A stretch of 64,000 nucleotides of DNA from Pseudoalteromonas sp. R3 (lineage in GTDB: Bacteria; Pseudomonadota; Gammaproteobacteria; Enterobacterales; Alteromonadaceae): the NCBI RefSeq assembly GCF_004014715.1, contig NZ_CP034835.1:1674001-1738000 (forward strand), written 5' to 3'. The translations under genes were made by a program, and so were the position numbers. How positions within the stretch are numbered: the stretch's first letter is position 1; every line of letters starts with the position of its first letter. The notes beneath the pieces were generated by a model. The model worked only from the letters and a program-made list of their open reading frames with translations. It searched no databases and was not told the origin of the DNA. Shown here piece by piece: positions 1-8,320 of the stretch.

Positions 1-856
1 CAGTCAGTCTGTTACGGCTTTCTGATAGCACCTTGTTTAGTATCTTTTTCGCCGAAGGTGACGTGGAACTGGCAAGCGACGCGCGCCTTACTGTTTGGTT
101 GATCATAACGGTTATGTTGTTCTGGCCGTTGCAAAGCCTGGTTTATGTAGTTAAAACCTGGCGTAATTTACTGACTTATCGGCGGCAGTTACACGCGGTA
201 TTTGCAAGTACCAAAGAGCGTGAACTAGGCTGGCTAGGTGTTGTGCTAACCCTGATGTTTTTTAACTGGGGCTGGCTGGCGCTGACCCTTATTCAGGATT
301 TAAGTGCACAGCCTGCGTTTTTGCGTGAGGGGGAGTCGCGACATTGACCTCTGTGACTATCTGGCTGTTGCTCTACTGGTCCTTGAGGCAGAAGCCTGGG
401 TTCGACAAAATCTACCATCTTACTGAACAGCCGGAAAGGTCAAACGTGCTAAGCGACAAGGCTGCAGAACGGTCGACTTCAGCCAAATACCAGCATTCGG
501 CGTTGAGTGATGAACAGGCAAATCGCATTGCCAGGAAAATACACAATGCTGTGGTCACAGAGAAGCTCTATTTGGAGCCGGATCTGACCCTCTACAAACT
601 GGCGGAATATTTGAAAGTATCAGCAAACTATGTGTCACAAACTCTAAATCAGACATTGGGACAGTCATTTTTTGACTATGTTAATAAAGCCCGGATTGAC
701 GCCGCAACGGAGCTACTGCGCGCGAACGATAAAACCGTGCTGGATATAGCGATGGCAGTAGGCTTTAACGCGCGATCTTCTTTTTATAAGGCATTTAAAA
801 CCCACACAGGCATGACGCCTGGGGAATATAAGAAGGGCGCATGTGTCGACAGGTAA
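1..856 (+). pseudogene. Membrane-bound AraC-family regulator, 5'-truncated by the window edge and frameshifted
   Basis: Two reading frames together make the end of one AraC-type regulator. The first is open from the left edge to the stop at 345-347 and encodes hydrophobic segments (for example around 90-130 and 240-290). The second, open from 329 to 856, encodes the end of a membrane helix and then a charged linker and an AraC helix-turn-helix pair (LTLYKLAEYLKVSANYVSQT and DIAMAVGFNARSSFYKAFK). Adding one G to the GGGGG run at 329-333 joins them into a single continuous helix (GGVATLTSVTIWLLLYW), the arrangement seen in the intact regulator at 43236-44363. The lesion is therefore a one-base deletion, either real decay or a sequencing error. 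The alternative is two separate genes starting at TTG 344, which would split a membrane helix and is unlikely. Target genes are unknown. Confidence 0.75.
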
Positions 857-919
857 AATGGCAAAAGGCTTTCATATTTTGCTCTAGCCGCGTCGTACGT
901 TATGCCTGACAAATGAGCA

Positions 920-955
920 GCTCAATCGCAGTAACATCATTTGCTGTGATTGAGC
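920..955. terminator. Stem-loop between convergent genes
   Basis: Arms GCTCAATC (920-927) and GATTGAGC (948-955) pair perfectly and lie between the 3' ends of the rightward AraC-type gene and the leftward peptidase gene. A T-rich stretch follows on the plus strand. It is a likely bidirectional terminator. Confidence 0.55.
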
Positions 956-987
956 GCTACTGAAATATTTTGTCTGTAAATCTCAGC

Positions 988-2478
988 TTAATATAATTCT
1001 ACTAGCGGCACTTTGATACTGCTGGTTTGCACCGATTTACCTGCTAAAAATGTTTTAATCACTTGCGTCACCTGTGGCGAGCACATAAACAGGTTATGCC
1101 CTGCATTTTCGACGATGACGTGGATCACATCGCTAAAATTCCGGACGGCGTCCAGCTGACTGTGTGGGTAGGTGCGGCCATCCAATGAGCCCGACAGCAC
1201 TAATGTGGGCACGTCGGATACTGGGGCTTTGCGAAATGTATCACCTAGGTCTAGCCCGCCAATGATCCCCTGCAATTGTGGCATAGGGAAGTTTAAATAG
1301 GCGCCAAGCAGGGCTGTTTTGCTTTGCTGGTTAACCTGTGCCAATCTTTGTTGGGTGATACCTGAGGCTATGTCCATGACTAATGGCATGAGTCTGAAAC
1401 TAATCTGATTATCGCTAAAATAACCTCTGTTTGCGATGTGCTGAAGCGGTTCAACGATCCCTATATCCAAAGCCCGATAAAGTGCCAACAAGCGTTTCAG
1501 GCCTCGGTGCGGGTCGGCTATCATTGAGGATGCCAGGCGCTGCATATGCCAGCGTTGAAACAAGAAATCTATTTTCTTCCCATCAGTATCAATTGCTTGT
1601 ATTTTTATTGGGGATATTTCTAGGCGTTCATGTACGCGACGGATCAGTGCGGCAATATCGGGATACAGCGCCTTTGCTTTAGGCTGAGTGTTAATAGCCT
1701 GCTGCACCCGGGCAAAGTAGGCATTTGTCCGAGCCGGCAGTTTGACTGTTTGCTCCAGCCCTTCAACACTTGCCAGCACCAGTTTGTCCAGCTTATTGGG
1801 CATCAGTTTGGTCACAGCCAGCGCCAGATGAGTGCCATAACTGATCCCCCAGAGAGTCAGCTTTTCGGCTTTGAGGTGGCGTCTGAGGTCATCCAGGTCT
1901 TTTGCACTTTGCTCGGTTGTATACCCTTTGATATCAATACCTTTTGCCTGCCAGAATGCGGCACACTTGAGTGCGGCATGCTGATATAGACGCGCAATTT
2001 CCTGATCGGTTTGTGGCGTATCTGTGCTGGTGTACATGCCTGACTGACAAGAGGGAAGCTGATCGGATTTACCCGTACCGCGTTGATCCAGTGCTATCAC
2101 ATCACCAAATTCGCGCAGGGCCATAAACAAAGGAAAGCGAAAATTGGCATATTCAGCTGTTTTGATTCCAGACCCTCCCGGGCCGCCGGCCAGATAAACA
2201 ATGGGGCTGCCGGGTTGCTTAGTGGTGGCAGGAAATCGTACATAGTGAACACGAATAGTGCGGCTGTTTGCCTGAGTGCGATTCTCTGGCACGGTAATAA
2301 AACCCGAAAAGGCAGCAACTTGTTGGTTATCCTGAGTCTTAAATGTGATTGCCTGTTCATTCTCATACACTGATAGGTGTTGCTCCTGACTGATTGTACC
2401 AAAGGGTATGATTAAGATGAGGAGCAGCAGTACGCGCAGCACAGAGCTGTCAAAGTTGTTATAGCGGATGTCTTTCAT
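988..2478 (-). CDS. Exported alpha/beta-hydrolase, S33 peptidase family (proline iminopeptidase / tripeptidyl aminopeptidase type)
   Basis: The 496-residue product begins with a hydrophobic signal segment (about residues 13-30) and so is probably exported. The oxyanion-hole loop GGPGGSG (about residue 97), the motif ALDQRGTGKSD and the nucleophile elbow GISYG (about residue 212) mark an alpha/beta hydrolase of peptidase family S33. The C-terminal part (VLSGSLDGRTYP, then ENAGHNLF) supplies the Asp and His and resembles the TAP-like C-terminal domain. Members remove N-terminal residues or short peptides from oligopeptides. The gene stands alone, divergent from the LytTR gene and convergent with the AraC-type gene. 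No strong ribosome-binding site fixes the ATG, but the signal peptide fits this start. The exact substrate cannot be read from the sequence. Confidence 0.85.
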   Translation of the reverse strand: MKDIRYNNFDSSVLRVLLLLILIIPFGTISQEQHLSVYENEQAITFKTQDNQQVAAFSGFITVPENRTQANSRTIRVHYVRFPATTKQPGSPIVYLAGGPGGSGIKTAEYANFRFPLFMALREFGDVIALDQRGTGKSDQLPSCQSGMYTSTDTPQTDQEIARLYQHAALKCAAFWQAKGIDIKGYTTEQSAKDLDDLRRHLKAEKLTLWGISYGTHLALAVTKLMPNKLDKLVLASVEGLEQTVKLPARTNAYFARVQQAINTQPKAKALYPDIAALIRRVHERLEISPIKIQAIDTDGKKIDFLFQRWHMQRLASSMIADPHRGLKRLLALYRALDIGIVEPLQHIANRGYFSDNQISFRLMPLVMDIASGITQQRLAQVNQQSKTALLGAYLNFPMPQLQGIIGGLDLGDTFRKAPVSDVPTLVLSGSLDGRTYPHSQLDAVRNFSDVIHVIVENAGHNLFMCSPQVTQVIKTFLAGKSVQTSSIKVPLVELY

Positions 2479-2625
2479 AATGATGATCTTGTTGGTTGGA
2501 GGTGCAGCCAGTTAAGCTTGTTCGAGACCAAATATCATGCGATATTCTATCGAATGTATTGATTTTAATAGTAATATCGACGAACGGTTGAATTCAGCCG
2601 ACCAGCGGTCGAAATAGGAGAAGGT

Positions 2626-4152
2626 GTGCGATTTCGTGACAGTAGATTATTGCGAACAGTACTCTGTGCACTGCTGTTGGTGTCTGGCAATGTGTTAGCA
2701 CTAGATTGGACACACATAAACTATCATCAGGTTTGGGTGTGCCCGGGCGGTGGGCCGATACCAACTTTTGAAGAACCAACTTGTAAGACGCAGTCATTTT
2801 TTAATGGCGATCCACAGGGGCAGGCTATCTGGTTAAAGGCATCATTGCATTTACCTAAGCATTGGCAAGAAGGCTCAGGCCCTTATGCATTTTATCTGTT
2901 CGCGAAGGCCTCCAGTGAGGTTTATCTCAATGGTAGATTGCTTGGCACGAATGGCCGTGTTGCTCAAGATGGTGAGCAAGAACTTGCCGGGCGCATGGAT
3001 ACCCGGTTTTATGTCCCTCCCGATGTCATCAAAGAAGGTGAAAACTGGGTGGTCATGCATCTGTCTTCCCATCAGAGCCTGTTACGATTATCTTCACCAT
3101 TACATTTGGCTGCACTGGGTAAGTACCAGAGTAGCACCGAGTACTTTGGGATAGAACCGCATATTCAACTGAGTGTATTGTGTGTGCTTGTACTCGGGGT
3201 GCTGTATTTACTGGGCCTGAGATTAAGCCCTTTGAGGGCCCAGATCCCGACAGGATTGCTTTGGTTGTTTGGCATTGCTGCCGTCCAACTGGCGCTAGAG
3301 CAGTTGCGCGGTTGGATAAGTTATCCTTACCCTATGCATGACGTCAGGCTCATTTTAATCTTACTGTGTGCATTGGGTTTTGGCTGCGGATTACTCGCAT
3401 ACTTGCTACGTTCTTGTCAGGTCTTTATTAAAACCCGGCTGACGATCCTGGCTCTGAGTACGAGCCTCACCTTGCTTGTGGTATTTTTTAGCCCTGGATT
3501 TGACCAAAAGACAACGCTGGCAGTGGCTCTTCCGGTACTTATCGGGATATTGGTATCTGGCCGGTATTATTATCAGGCCCGTACCAGTAAAGCTCTGGTA
3601 CTCGTTGCGATGCTGTGTGCGTTTCTGCTGGCGGCTATACTGAGCGTGCAGTCATTTCACAGCCTGTTGTTCTACATCATGGTCACTGCACTGCTTGGGG
3701 GTTTTTTGGGATTGCATATTCGTCATCTGGGTGAGCTTCAGACCCAGAGCATTATCGACCAACAGGCCATTGCTAAATTACAGGTAAAACTGGCGCAACT
3801 AAATCAAGCAGATGAAAAACAGTATCTCAATCTCACTTATGGCAGCTCAACGGAGCGTATCGATGTTAGACAGTTGATATGGTGCCGCGCAGCTGGAGAT
3901 TATGTTGAGCTAAATCTGGAAGGCGGCGGTGAGCGATTGTATTCAGGTTCACTGAAGAGTTTGTTAGACAAACTGCCGGCTACATTTATGCAGGTACACA
4001 GATCTTATCTTGTTGATTTGGACAAAGTCAGAAAGGTTACATTGAATAAGGATAAAGCAGTCGCTGGCTATGCGTTTTTATACCTTTGTGAGGGTGAGCG
4101 GGTGCCCGTCAGCCGACGCTTGTTTGCTCAGGTAAGGGAGTCAATTGAATGA
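2626..4152 (+). CDS. Membrane-anchored LytTR-family transcription regulator with exported sensor domain
   Basis: The 508-residue protein has an N-terminal signal or anchor segment, an extracytoplasmic region (about 26-175), seven hydrophobic segments (about 180-370) and a C-terminal LytTR DNA-binding domain (about 400-505; note MQVHRSYLVDLDKV and RVPVSRR). The architecture resembles 7TM-DISM receptors fused directly to an output domain, so it could sense an external ligand and act on DNA without a kinase. The GTG start is supported by TAGGAG at 2615-2620, six bases upstream. It is transcribed alone. The ectodomain has several Cys and Trp residues; the ligand is unknown. The LytTR call is firm; the sensory role is inferred. 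Confidence 0.82.
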   Translation: MRFRDSRLLRTVLCALLLVSGNVLALDWTHINYHQVWVCPGGGPIPTFEEPTCKTQSFFNGDPQGQAIWLKASLHLPKHWQEGSGPYAFYLFAKASSEVYLNGRLLGTNGRVAQDGEQELAGRMDTRFYVPPDVIKEGENWVVMHLSSHQSLLRLSSPLHLAALGKYQSSTEYFGIEPHIQLSVLCVLVLGVLYLLGLRLSPLRAQIPTGLLWLFGIAAVQLALEQLRGWISYPYPMHDVRLILILLCALGFGCGLLAYLLRSCQVFIKTRLTILALSTSLTLLVVFFSPGFDQKTTLAVALPVLIGILVSGRYYYQARTSKALVLVAMLCAFLLAAILSVQSFHSLLFYIMVTALLGGFLGLHIRHLGELQTQSIIDQQAIAKLQVKLAQLNQADEKQYLNLTYGSSTERIDVRQLIWCRAAGDYVELNLEGGGERLYSGSLKSLLDKLPATFMQVHRSYLVDLDKVRKVTLNKDKAVAGYAFLYLCEGERVPVSRRLFAQVRESIE

Positions 4153-4154
4153 AA

Positions 4155-4188
4155 CTGTGCTACCGGCAAAGTCACTCTGGTAGCACAG
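4155..4188. terminator. Bidirectional stem-loop terminator
   Basis: A perfect 10-bp stem, CTGTGCTACC (4155-4164) with GGTAGCACAG (4179-4188), lies just after the LytTR stop codon and just before the 3' end of the leftward Tim44-like gene. Confidence 0.65.
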
Positions 4189-4196
4189 ACGTCGAT

Positions 4197-5096
4197 TTAG
4201 TCGATCAGATCTTCCACACCGACAATAACCCAAGGCGCATCGCCCTGTGTTTTTCTTTCCAGGTGCCAGATCTCGTGGATTGGTTCTTCCTGCTTATCGC
4301 CAAGATCACGGTATTTACCCTTGAACATGACGCTCACTTCCCAAGCCACAGGTGAGGTTTCTGCACGCACTAACTGCGCATCAACAAACATCACTTCTGT
4401 TGCGACATCGCCATGTTGCGCACGGTCTTGTTTAAACTCTTCGACCAGTTCAGGGCTCAGGTACTCAGCCAGAGTGGCAAAATCGGCCTGGTTCCAGGCG
4501 GTTTGTACGGTATGATAATGCTCTCGGGCGCCTTGTAAGAAGCCGTTCACATCAAAGTCAGCTGGCAAATTAAATGGTACTTGCTCCTGCTGCTGACCAA
4601 AGCCACCGCTCGTGGTGGTTGATTGGGCTTGCTGACGGAACTGAGCGCTCTGGTTTTGACCCTGACCCGCATTATTCTGGCCAAAGTTACCACCACCAAA
4701 GTTACCACCTTGAGGCATTCCCGCCATATGTGGTTGCTGGCGTTTAGTCATGAAGGATTTAATGACTTTGAATAGTACGAATGCCAGAATCGCAAACAAG
4801 ATCATTTCCATAAACTGGAAACCCTCGAAGTCATCGCCCATCATTGCAGCGATAAGGCCACCTGCCAACAGGCCGCCTAATACGCCAGCCATAATGCCTT
4901 TTTTGTTTGATTTAGGCTTTGCGGCAGTATTCGGTGCCAGTGTTTTGGTGTCCACTTGTTTTTTCTGTGCCGTGGTGCTCGTTGCGTGGGTTTTACCCGC
5001 ACTTTTTTTGCTGCCGAACTTTTTCCGTGCTTCTGCACTGAAACTGGTTGATACCAAAACGGCAATTAATGTCATTAAAACAATGAATTGTTTCAT
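4197..5096 (-). CDS. Tim44-like domain protein, exported or membrane-bound
   Basis: The start is placed at ATG 5096 because a good ribosome-binding site (AGAGGAA) precedes it and a typical signal peptide follows (MKQFIVLMTLIAVLVSTSFS). An upstream in-frame start at 5189 would bury that signal. The 299-residue product then has a Lys/Thr/Ala-rich stretch, two hydrophobic segments (about 67-85 and 95-115), a Gly/Asn/Gln-rich linker (about 125-175) and a C-terminal Tim44/MBLAC-like alpha+beta domain (about 175-299; FLQGAREHYHTVQTAWNQAD and the ending VIVGVEDLID). Bacterial Tim44-like proteins of this layout are common in proteobacteria, but their role is poorly known. The gene is monocistronic. 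Confidence 0.83.
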   Translation of the reverse strand: MKQFIVLMTLIAVLVSTSFSAEARKKFGSKKSAGKTHATSTTAQKKQVDTKTLAPNTAAKPKSNKKGIMAGVLGGLLAGGLIAAMMGDDFEGFQFMEMILFAILAFVLFKVIKSFMTKRQQPHMAGMPQGGNFGGGNFGQNNAGQGQNQSAQFRQQAQSTTTSGGFGQQQEQVPFNLPADFDVNGFLQGAREHYHTVQTAWNQADFATLAEYLSPELVEEFKQDRAQHGDVATEVMFVDAQLVRAETSPVAWEVSVMFKGKYRDLGDKQEEPIHEIWHLERKTQGDAPWVIVGVEDLID

Positions 5097-5336
5097 GGTG
5101 TTCCTCTGAGTTTTAGATCTGAACGCATTGTAATTAATCAATGTGGTGAAGCGAAGCGATTTCAATAGTGGGTTCAGGTTACGTTGCACAAGATGGGGGT
5201 TAAATATTTGAAATAATTGAATTTTTATGGTTTTTTTGTTCAGGTCGAAATAATCTTTCTGATTGTTCGTAAATAGCTGATAGTTACTTCTTTTTCATCA
5301 GCTATTTGTTTTAAGTGATGGGGCGGGTACACAGTA

Positions 5337-5374
5337 ATACAACAACACCGGGTTAAAACCCGGTGTTGTTGTAT
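5337..5374. terminator. Long perfect stem-loop downstream of the sigma/anti-sigma pair
   Basis: An 18-bp arm at 5337-5354 pairs without mismatch with 5357-5374 around a two-base centre. It lies 16 bp beyond the DUF3379 stop codon. There is no U-tract on either strand, so it may be a transcript-end or RNA-stability structure rather than a classic intrinsic terminator. A second inverted repeat (AAATAGCTGA at 5271-5280 with TCAGCTATTT at 5298-5307) lies further downstream. Confidence 0.5.
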
Positions 5375-5390
5375 ATAAAGAGAGTAAAAT

Positions 5391-6122
5391 TTACAACCAG
5401 CGTAATGATGCTGTCACAGCCGTTTCGTAACGCTCCAACGGGGTATTCAGATCAGCCACTAAAATAGTGTCTGCTCTTTCTCCTGGCTTGATGCTTCCGC
5501 TGAAACGTGCATCTGCAAACTGCTCGTCTGTGCCTGTGGCTTCATTCCTGTCGGTGGGCACAATAAACACAGTTACCGGGCCATGCTCCGACTGAAATAT
5601 CAAATGCAGACTGCGCTGCCCTTTAAAGTTACAAAACGTTGCATAGGTCACTTTACCCGGCATGGATTCCAGTTTGCCACCAAACATAGCAAGCTTCTCG
5701 TTGACAACCTGCAACTGAACTTCATCTGTTAACGCCAGGGCTTCTGCTTCGTAATATACGTGTTCTAACGCGTGTTCGCCCGCATGTAATGGCGCCTGAA
5801 CTGAGGTTGCAAAGTACAAGGAGACAGCCAATAAGGCTGAAGCAGCCGTGGCCAGTGGCGCTTTAAAGCGACGGTACCAGGCCAGCTGCTTTACTTCGGC
5901 ACTTTGTTTGTTGGAAGTCTCTGTATCTGCTTGCTGCTTTGCAAGGATTTTTTGTGCCAGGTCATCAGGCACTGAAATATCCAGCGCACTGTGAAGCGTT
6001 GCATCAAAATCCTGCATCTCTTTGACGAGACGTTGTTTGGCCGGATCTGTGTCTGCCTGTGCAATTACATCCTTATCATTGGGATCGGCAAACAAGCGGC
6101 GGCGAAATTCAAGTTCATCCAT
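5391..6122 (-). CDS. DUF3379 protein, probable membrane anti-sigma factor
   Basis: The 243-residue product matches the DUF3379 pattern: a soluble N-terminal region starting MDELEFRRRLFADPND, an amphipathic stretch with VPDDLAQKILAKQ, one membrane segment (about 90-110) and a periplasmic C-terminal domain. Its start codon overlaps the stop of the ECF sigma gene by one base (TGATG), so the two are co-translated. That pairing and topology are those of an anti-sigma factor that holds its sigma at the membrane until an envelope signal arrives. The anti-sigma role is inferred from position and topology; no catalytic motif is visible. Confidence 0.78.
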   Translation of the reverse strand: MDELEFRRRLFADPNDKDVIAQADTDPAKQRLVKEMQDFDATLHSALDISVPDDLAQKILAKQQADTETSNKQSAEVKQLAWYRRFKAPLATAASALLAVSLYFATSVQAPLHAGEHALEHVYYEAEALALTDEVQLQVVNEKLAMFGGKLESMPGKVTYATFCNFKGQRSLHLIFQSEHGPVTVFIVPTDRNEATGTDEQFADARFSGSIKPGERADTILVADLNTPLERYETAVTASLRWL

Positions 6123-6637
6123 CAGTTTGATGCCCCTTTTGCTGTTTCGGTCACTTGTGTTAAAGCCTCTTTCAATTGGTTTCTGGCACGATATAGTCTG
6201 GTCATCACGGTATTTTTGTTGAGTTCCAGGATCTGTGCTATTTCTTCGCCGGAGCAGCCCATCACAACCTGTAACAGCAGCGGCTCACGATATTCCGGTG
6301 ACAATAAACTAATCTGTCTTTGGACCATCATTTGCTCTGTCTGCGAGTCGGGTGAGGCGCTGGTTGCATCAATCAGCGTGTCCTGCTCTACGTCGGCATA
6401 ATCAAATTGTTTGCGTTCAAAGCGGCGCGCATTTTCTCGCCGCAAAATGGTTAATAACCAGGATTTGGCTGCGCTGTCATCTTGCAGGGCGTCCAGTGAC
6501 CGCCAGGCGCGTAAAAAAGTTTCCTGTACCAAATCTTCAGCAATGGTCGGATCCTGGCACAACCAGTAAGCAAAGCGATAAAGCTCCTTGTTGTATACCT
6601 GGACCAGACTTTCGTAACGTTTTTGTTTTGTGGTCAT
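6122..6637 (-). CDS. ECF-type RNA polymerase sigma factor
   Basis: The 171-residue protein has sigma region 2 (about 10-80; DPTIAEDLVQETFLRAW, then KSWLLTILRRENARRF) and region 4 (about 105-160; SPEYREPLLLQVVMGCSGEE, then TVMTRLYRARNQLKEAL). There is no region 1 or 3, which defines the ECF class. AAGGTC lies about nine bases upstream of the ATG. It is co-transcribed with the DUF3379 gene. It starts 51 bp after the batD stop on the same strand, with no clear terminator between, so read-through from the Bat operon is possible. Targets are unknown. Confidence 0.9.
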   Translation of the reverse strand: MTTKQKRYESLVQVYNKELYRFAYWLCQDPTIAEDLVQETFLRAWRSLDALQDDSAAKSWLLTILRRENARRFERKQFDYADVEQDTLIDATSASPDSQTEQMMVQRQISLLSPEYREPLLLQVVMGCSGEEIAQILELNKNTVMTRLYRARNQLKEALTQVTETAKGASN

Positions 6638-6688
6638 GCTAATAAGACCTTGTCTCTAGCAACATTATTTCATCTTACCGAAGAAAAT

Positions 6689-8320
6689 TTAGTACAACGG
6701 CTCAAGATGCTGTTTTTTCGCGTTTTTAACCTGCTTATGATGTGCGGCAATCAATTGATATAGCACGCTCAGGTCAACGTTCTCTTGTTTGGCACTATAG
6801 AGCGCCCCTTGCAACTTTGCAATTTCGTTTTGCAACTCATGGCTGAGCTGATGACGCCAGGCATGGATATGCTCATAGCCTTGTGCGCGCGCAAGTGCTT
6901 TAAGAGCCTGATAGCATTGTCCCGGGTCTGAGTGTTGAGTGGCGTGTTTAATTTGTTTAATTGCTTGCGCTTCGTTTGGCACAAAGGGTGTGTTATCGCT
7001 CTGCGTTGGCGCTACCCTGGACGATTGGCGAGTCAAAAACCAAACTAACAAGGTGATAAGCCACAGTACATAGCCAGATGCAATAAGCGCCCAGTCCAGC
7101 CAGGTTTTATCCGCTGGTTGGATCACAATGTGTGGCTCAGCCTGAGCTGTTGTTTGTTGTGGCGTATTGGCGACGGGCGCAGGGGCGACCGATACCTGAT
7201 TCGGATCGGCTTTTACCTCAATGGTTCTGGATGGCAAGGTGGCATACTGTACTTTGTTGATGACGGTATTGAACCAAGGCACTTTAATTTCTGGCAATGT
7301 ATAAGTGCCAGGTGTCTGAGGCAACAAAGCATAAGAGGCTATCAGCTGAGAAATCACCCGGCCGTCGCGCGTCATCTGTTTTCGATCTGTTTCATCCGGG
7401 TAAGTTCTGAAGCCGTCGACATCAGGCACTTGTATATCGGGCAGTTGCTCTTTGGTGATCCCCAGAGCTGTTAATGTCAGGGTGCGGGTGATTGGTGTCC
7501 CAACAGTGACGGTCTGCTCATTTGGTTGCCACTCTTCGCTTAGGTTGACTAACTCACTGGGCAACCAGGCACCTGAATAGGTATCCGGAATAGGTTTCAC
7601 CTCAACTTCAAGACTTTCACCTATCGCTGAGACTGCCATCCGACGGTAGCCTTCGCGGATCTGGCCATTAAAGATAGGTGGCTCGAGTGTAAAGGTGCCG
7701 CTTTTTTGCGGCTGTACCAGATATTCTCGGGTCACGACCATATAACGACGGCCGTTGACTATCTCATAGTCCTCACTTTGTTTTCCCAGCTGGGCAATTT
7801 GTGCATCCTGCATTTGTGGCGCGCTGAGCTGACCATCCAGCAGATCCTGGCCAAGATACAGCTTAACAGTGAACAGCGCAGCCTGCTGAACATGCAATGT
7901 ATCTGGTTTTAGCTCGGTTTTAATAAAGATATTTTGCTGCGTTTCGCCATCCTGTTCGCGGGCAAGCACCTTGAGCTTGATAGGGCGAGACTGATGACCT
8001 GCAACCTCAAAACTGGGGATGGTAAATTCCCCGGCTTTGCGAGACAGCAGCTGCATTTGCCAGCTGGTGGTACTGCTCATGCTGCCATTAATGATACTGG
8101 TGCGGGAGCTGGTACTGACAGGGCTGGTGACAAACTGAGCGCTCAGGGCACTGGTGTCAGGCATCTGTCCAGATACTTTGCCGTTAGCTTCTATGGTCAG
8201 GGTAAAATACTCTCCAACCAGCACCGGGTTTTTGTCGACACTGGCGCTGAGCTGGTCTACCGCCCAGGCAGGCATCATTGTAATAAGTAAGATCACGGAT
8301 CCCAGTAATCGCGTTACCAT
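6689..8320 (-). CDS. batD: BatD-like protein (oxygen-tolerance / aerotolerance operon)
   Basis: The 543-residue product has a signal peptide (cleavage near PAWAVD), a long beta-rich periplasmic region with repeated Ig-like strands (about 25-390), one membrane helix (about 405-425, WALIASGYVLWLITLLVWFL) and a cytoplasmic alpha-helical tail. This is the BatD (DUF11-like/'oxygen tolerance') layout. AGGAG precedes the ATG. The gene overlaps the end of the BatB/C gene by seven bases and is last of the MoxR/Bat chain. BatD is thought to be the periplasmic partner of the BatA and BatB von Willebrand proteins; the biochemical role of the complex is not settled. Confidence 0.88.
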   Translation of the reverse strand: MVTRLLGSVILLITMMPAWAVDQLSASVDKNPVLVGEYFTLTIEANGKVSGQMPDTSALSAQFVTSPVSTSSRTSIINGSMSSTTSWQMQLLSRKAGEFTIPSFEVAGHQSRPIKLKVLAREQDGETQQNIFIKTELKPDTLHVQQAALFTVKLYLGQDLLDGQLSAPQMQDAQIAQLGKQSEDYEIVNGRRYMVVTREYLVQPQKSGTFTLEPPIFNGQIREGYRRMAVSAIGESLEVEVKPIPDTYSGAWLPSELVNLSEEWQPNEQTVTVGTPITRTLTLTALGITKEQLPDIQVPDVDGFRTYPDETDRKQMTRDGRVISQLIASYALLPQTPGTYTLPEIKVPWFNTVINKVQYATLPSRTIEVKADPNQVSVAPAPVANTPQQTTAQAEPHIVIQPADKTWLDWALIASGYVLWLITLLVWFLTRQSSRVAPTQSDNTPFVPNEAQAIKQIKHATQHSDPGQCYQALKALARAQGYEHIHAWRHQLSHELQNEIAKLQGALYSAKQENVDLSVLYQLIAAHHKQVKNAKKQHLEPLY

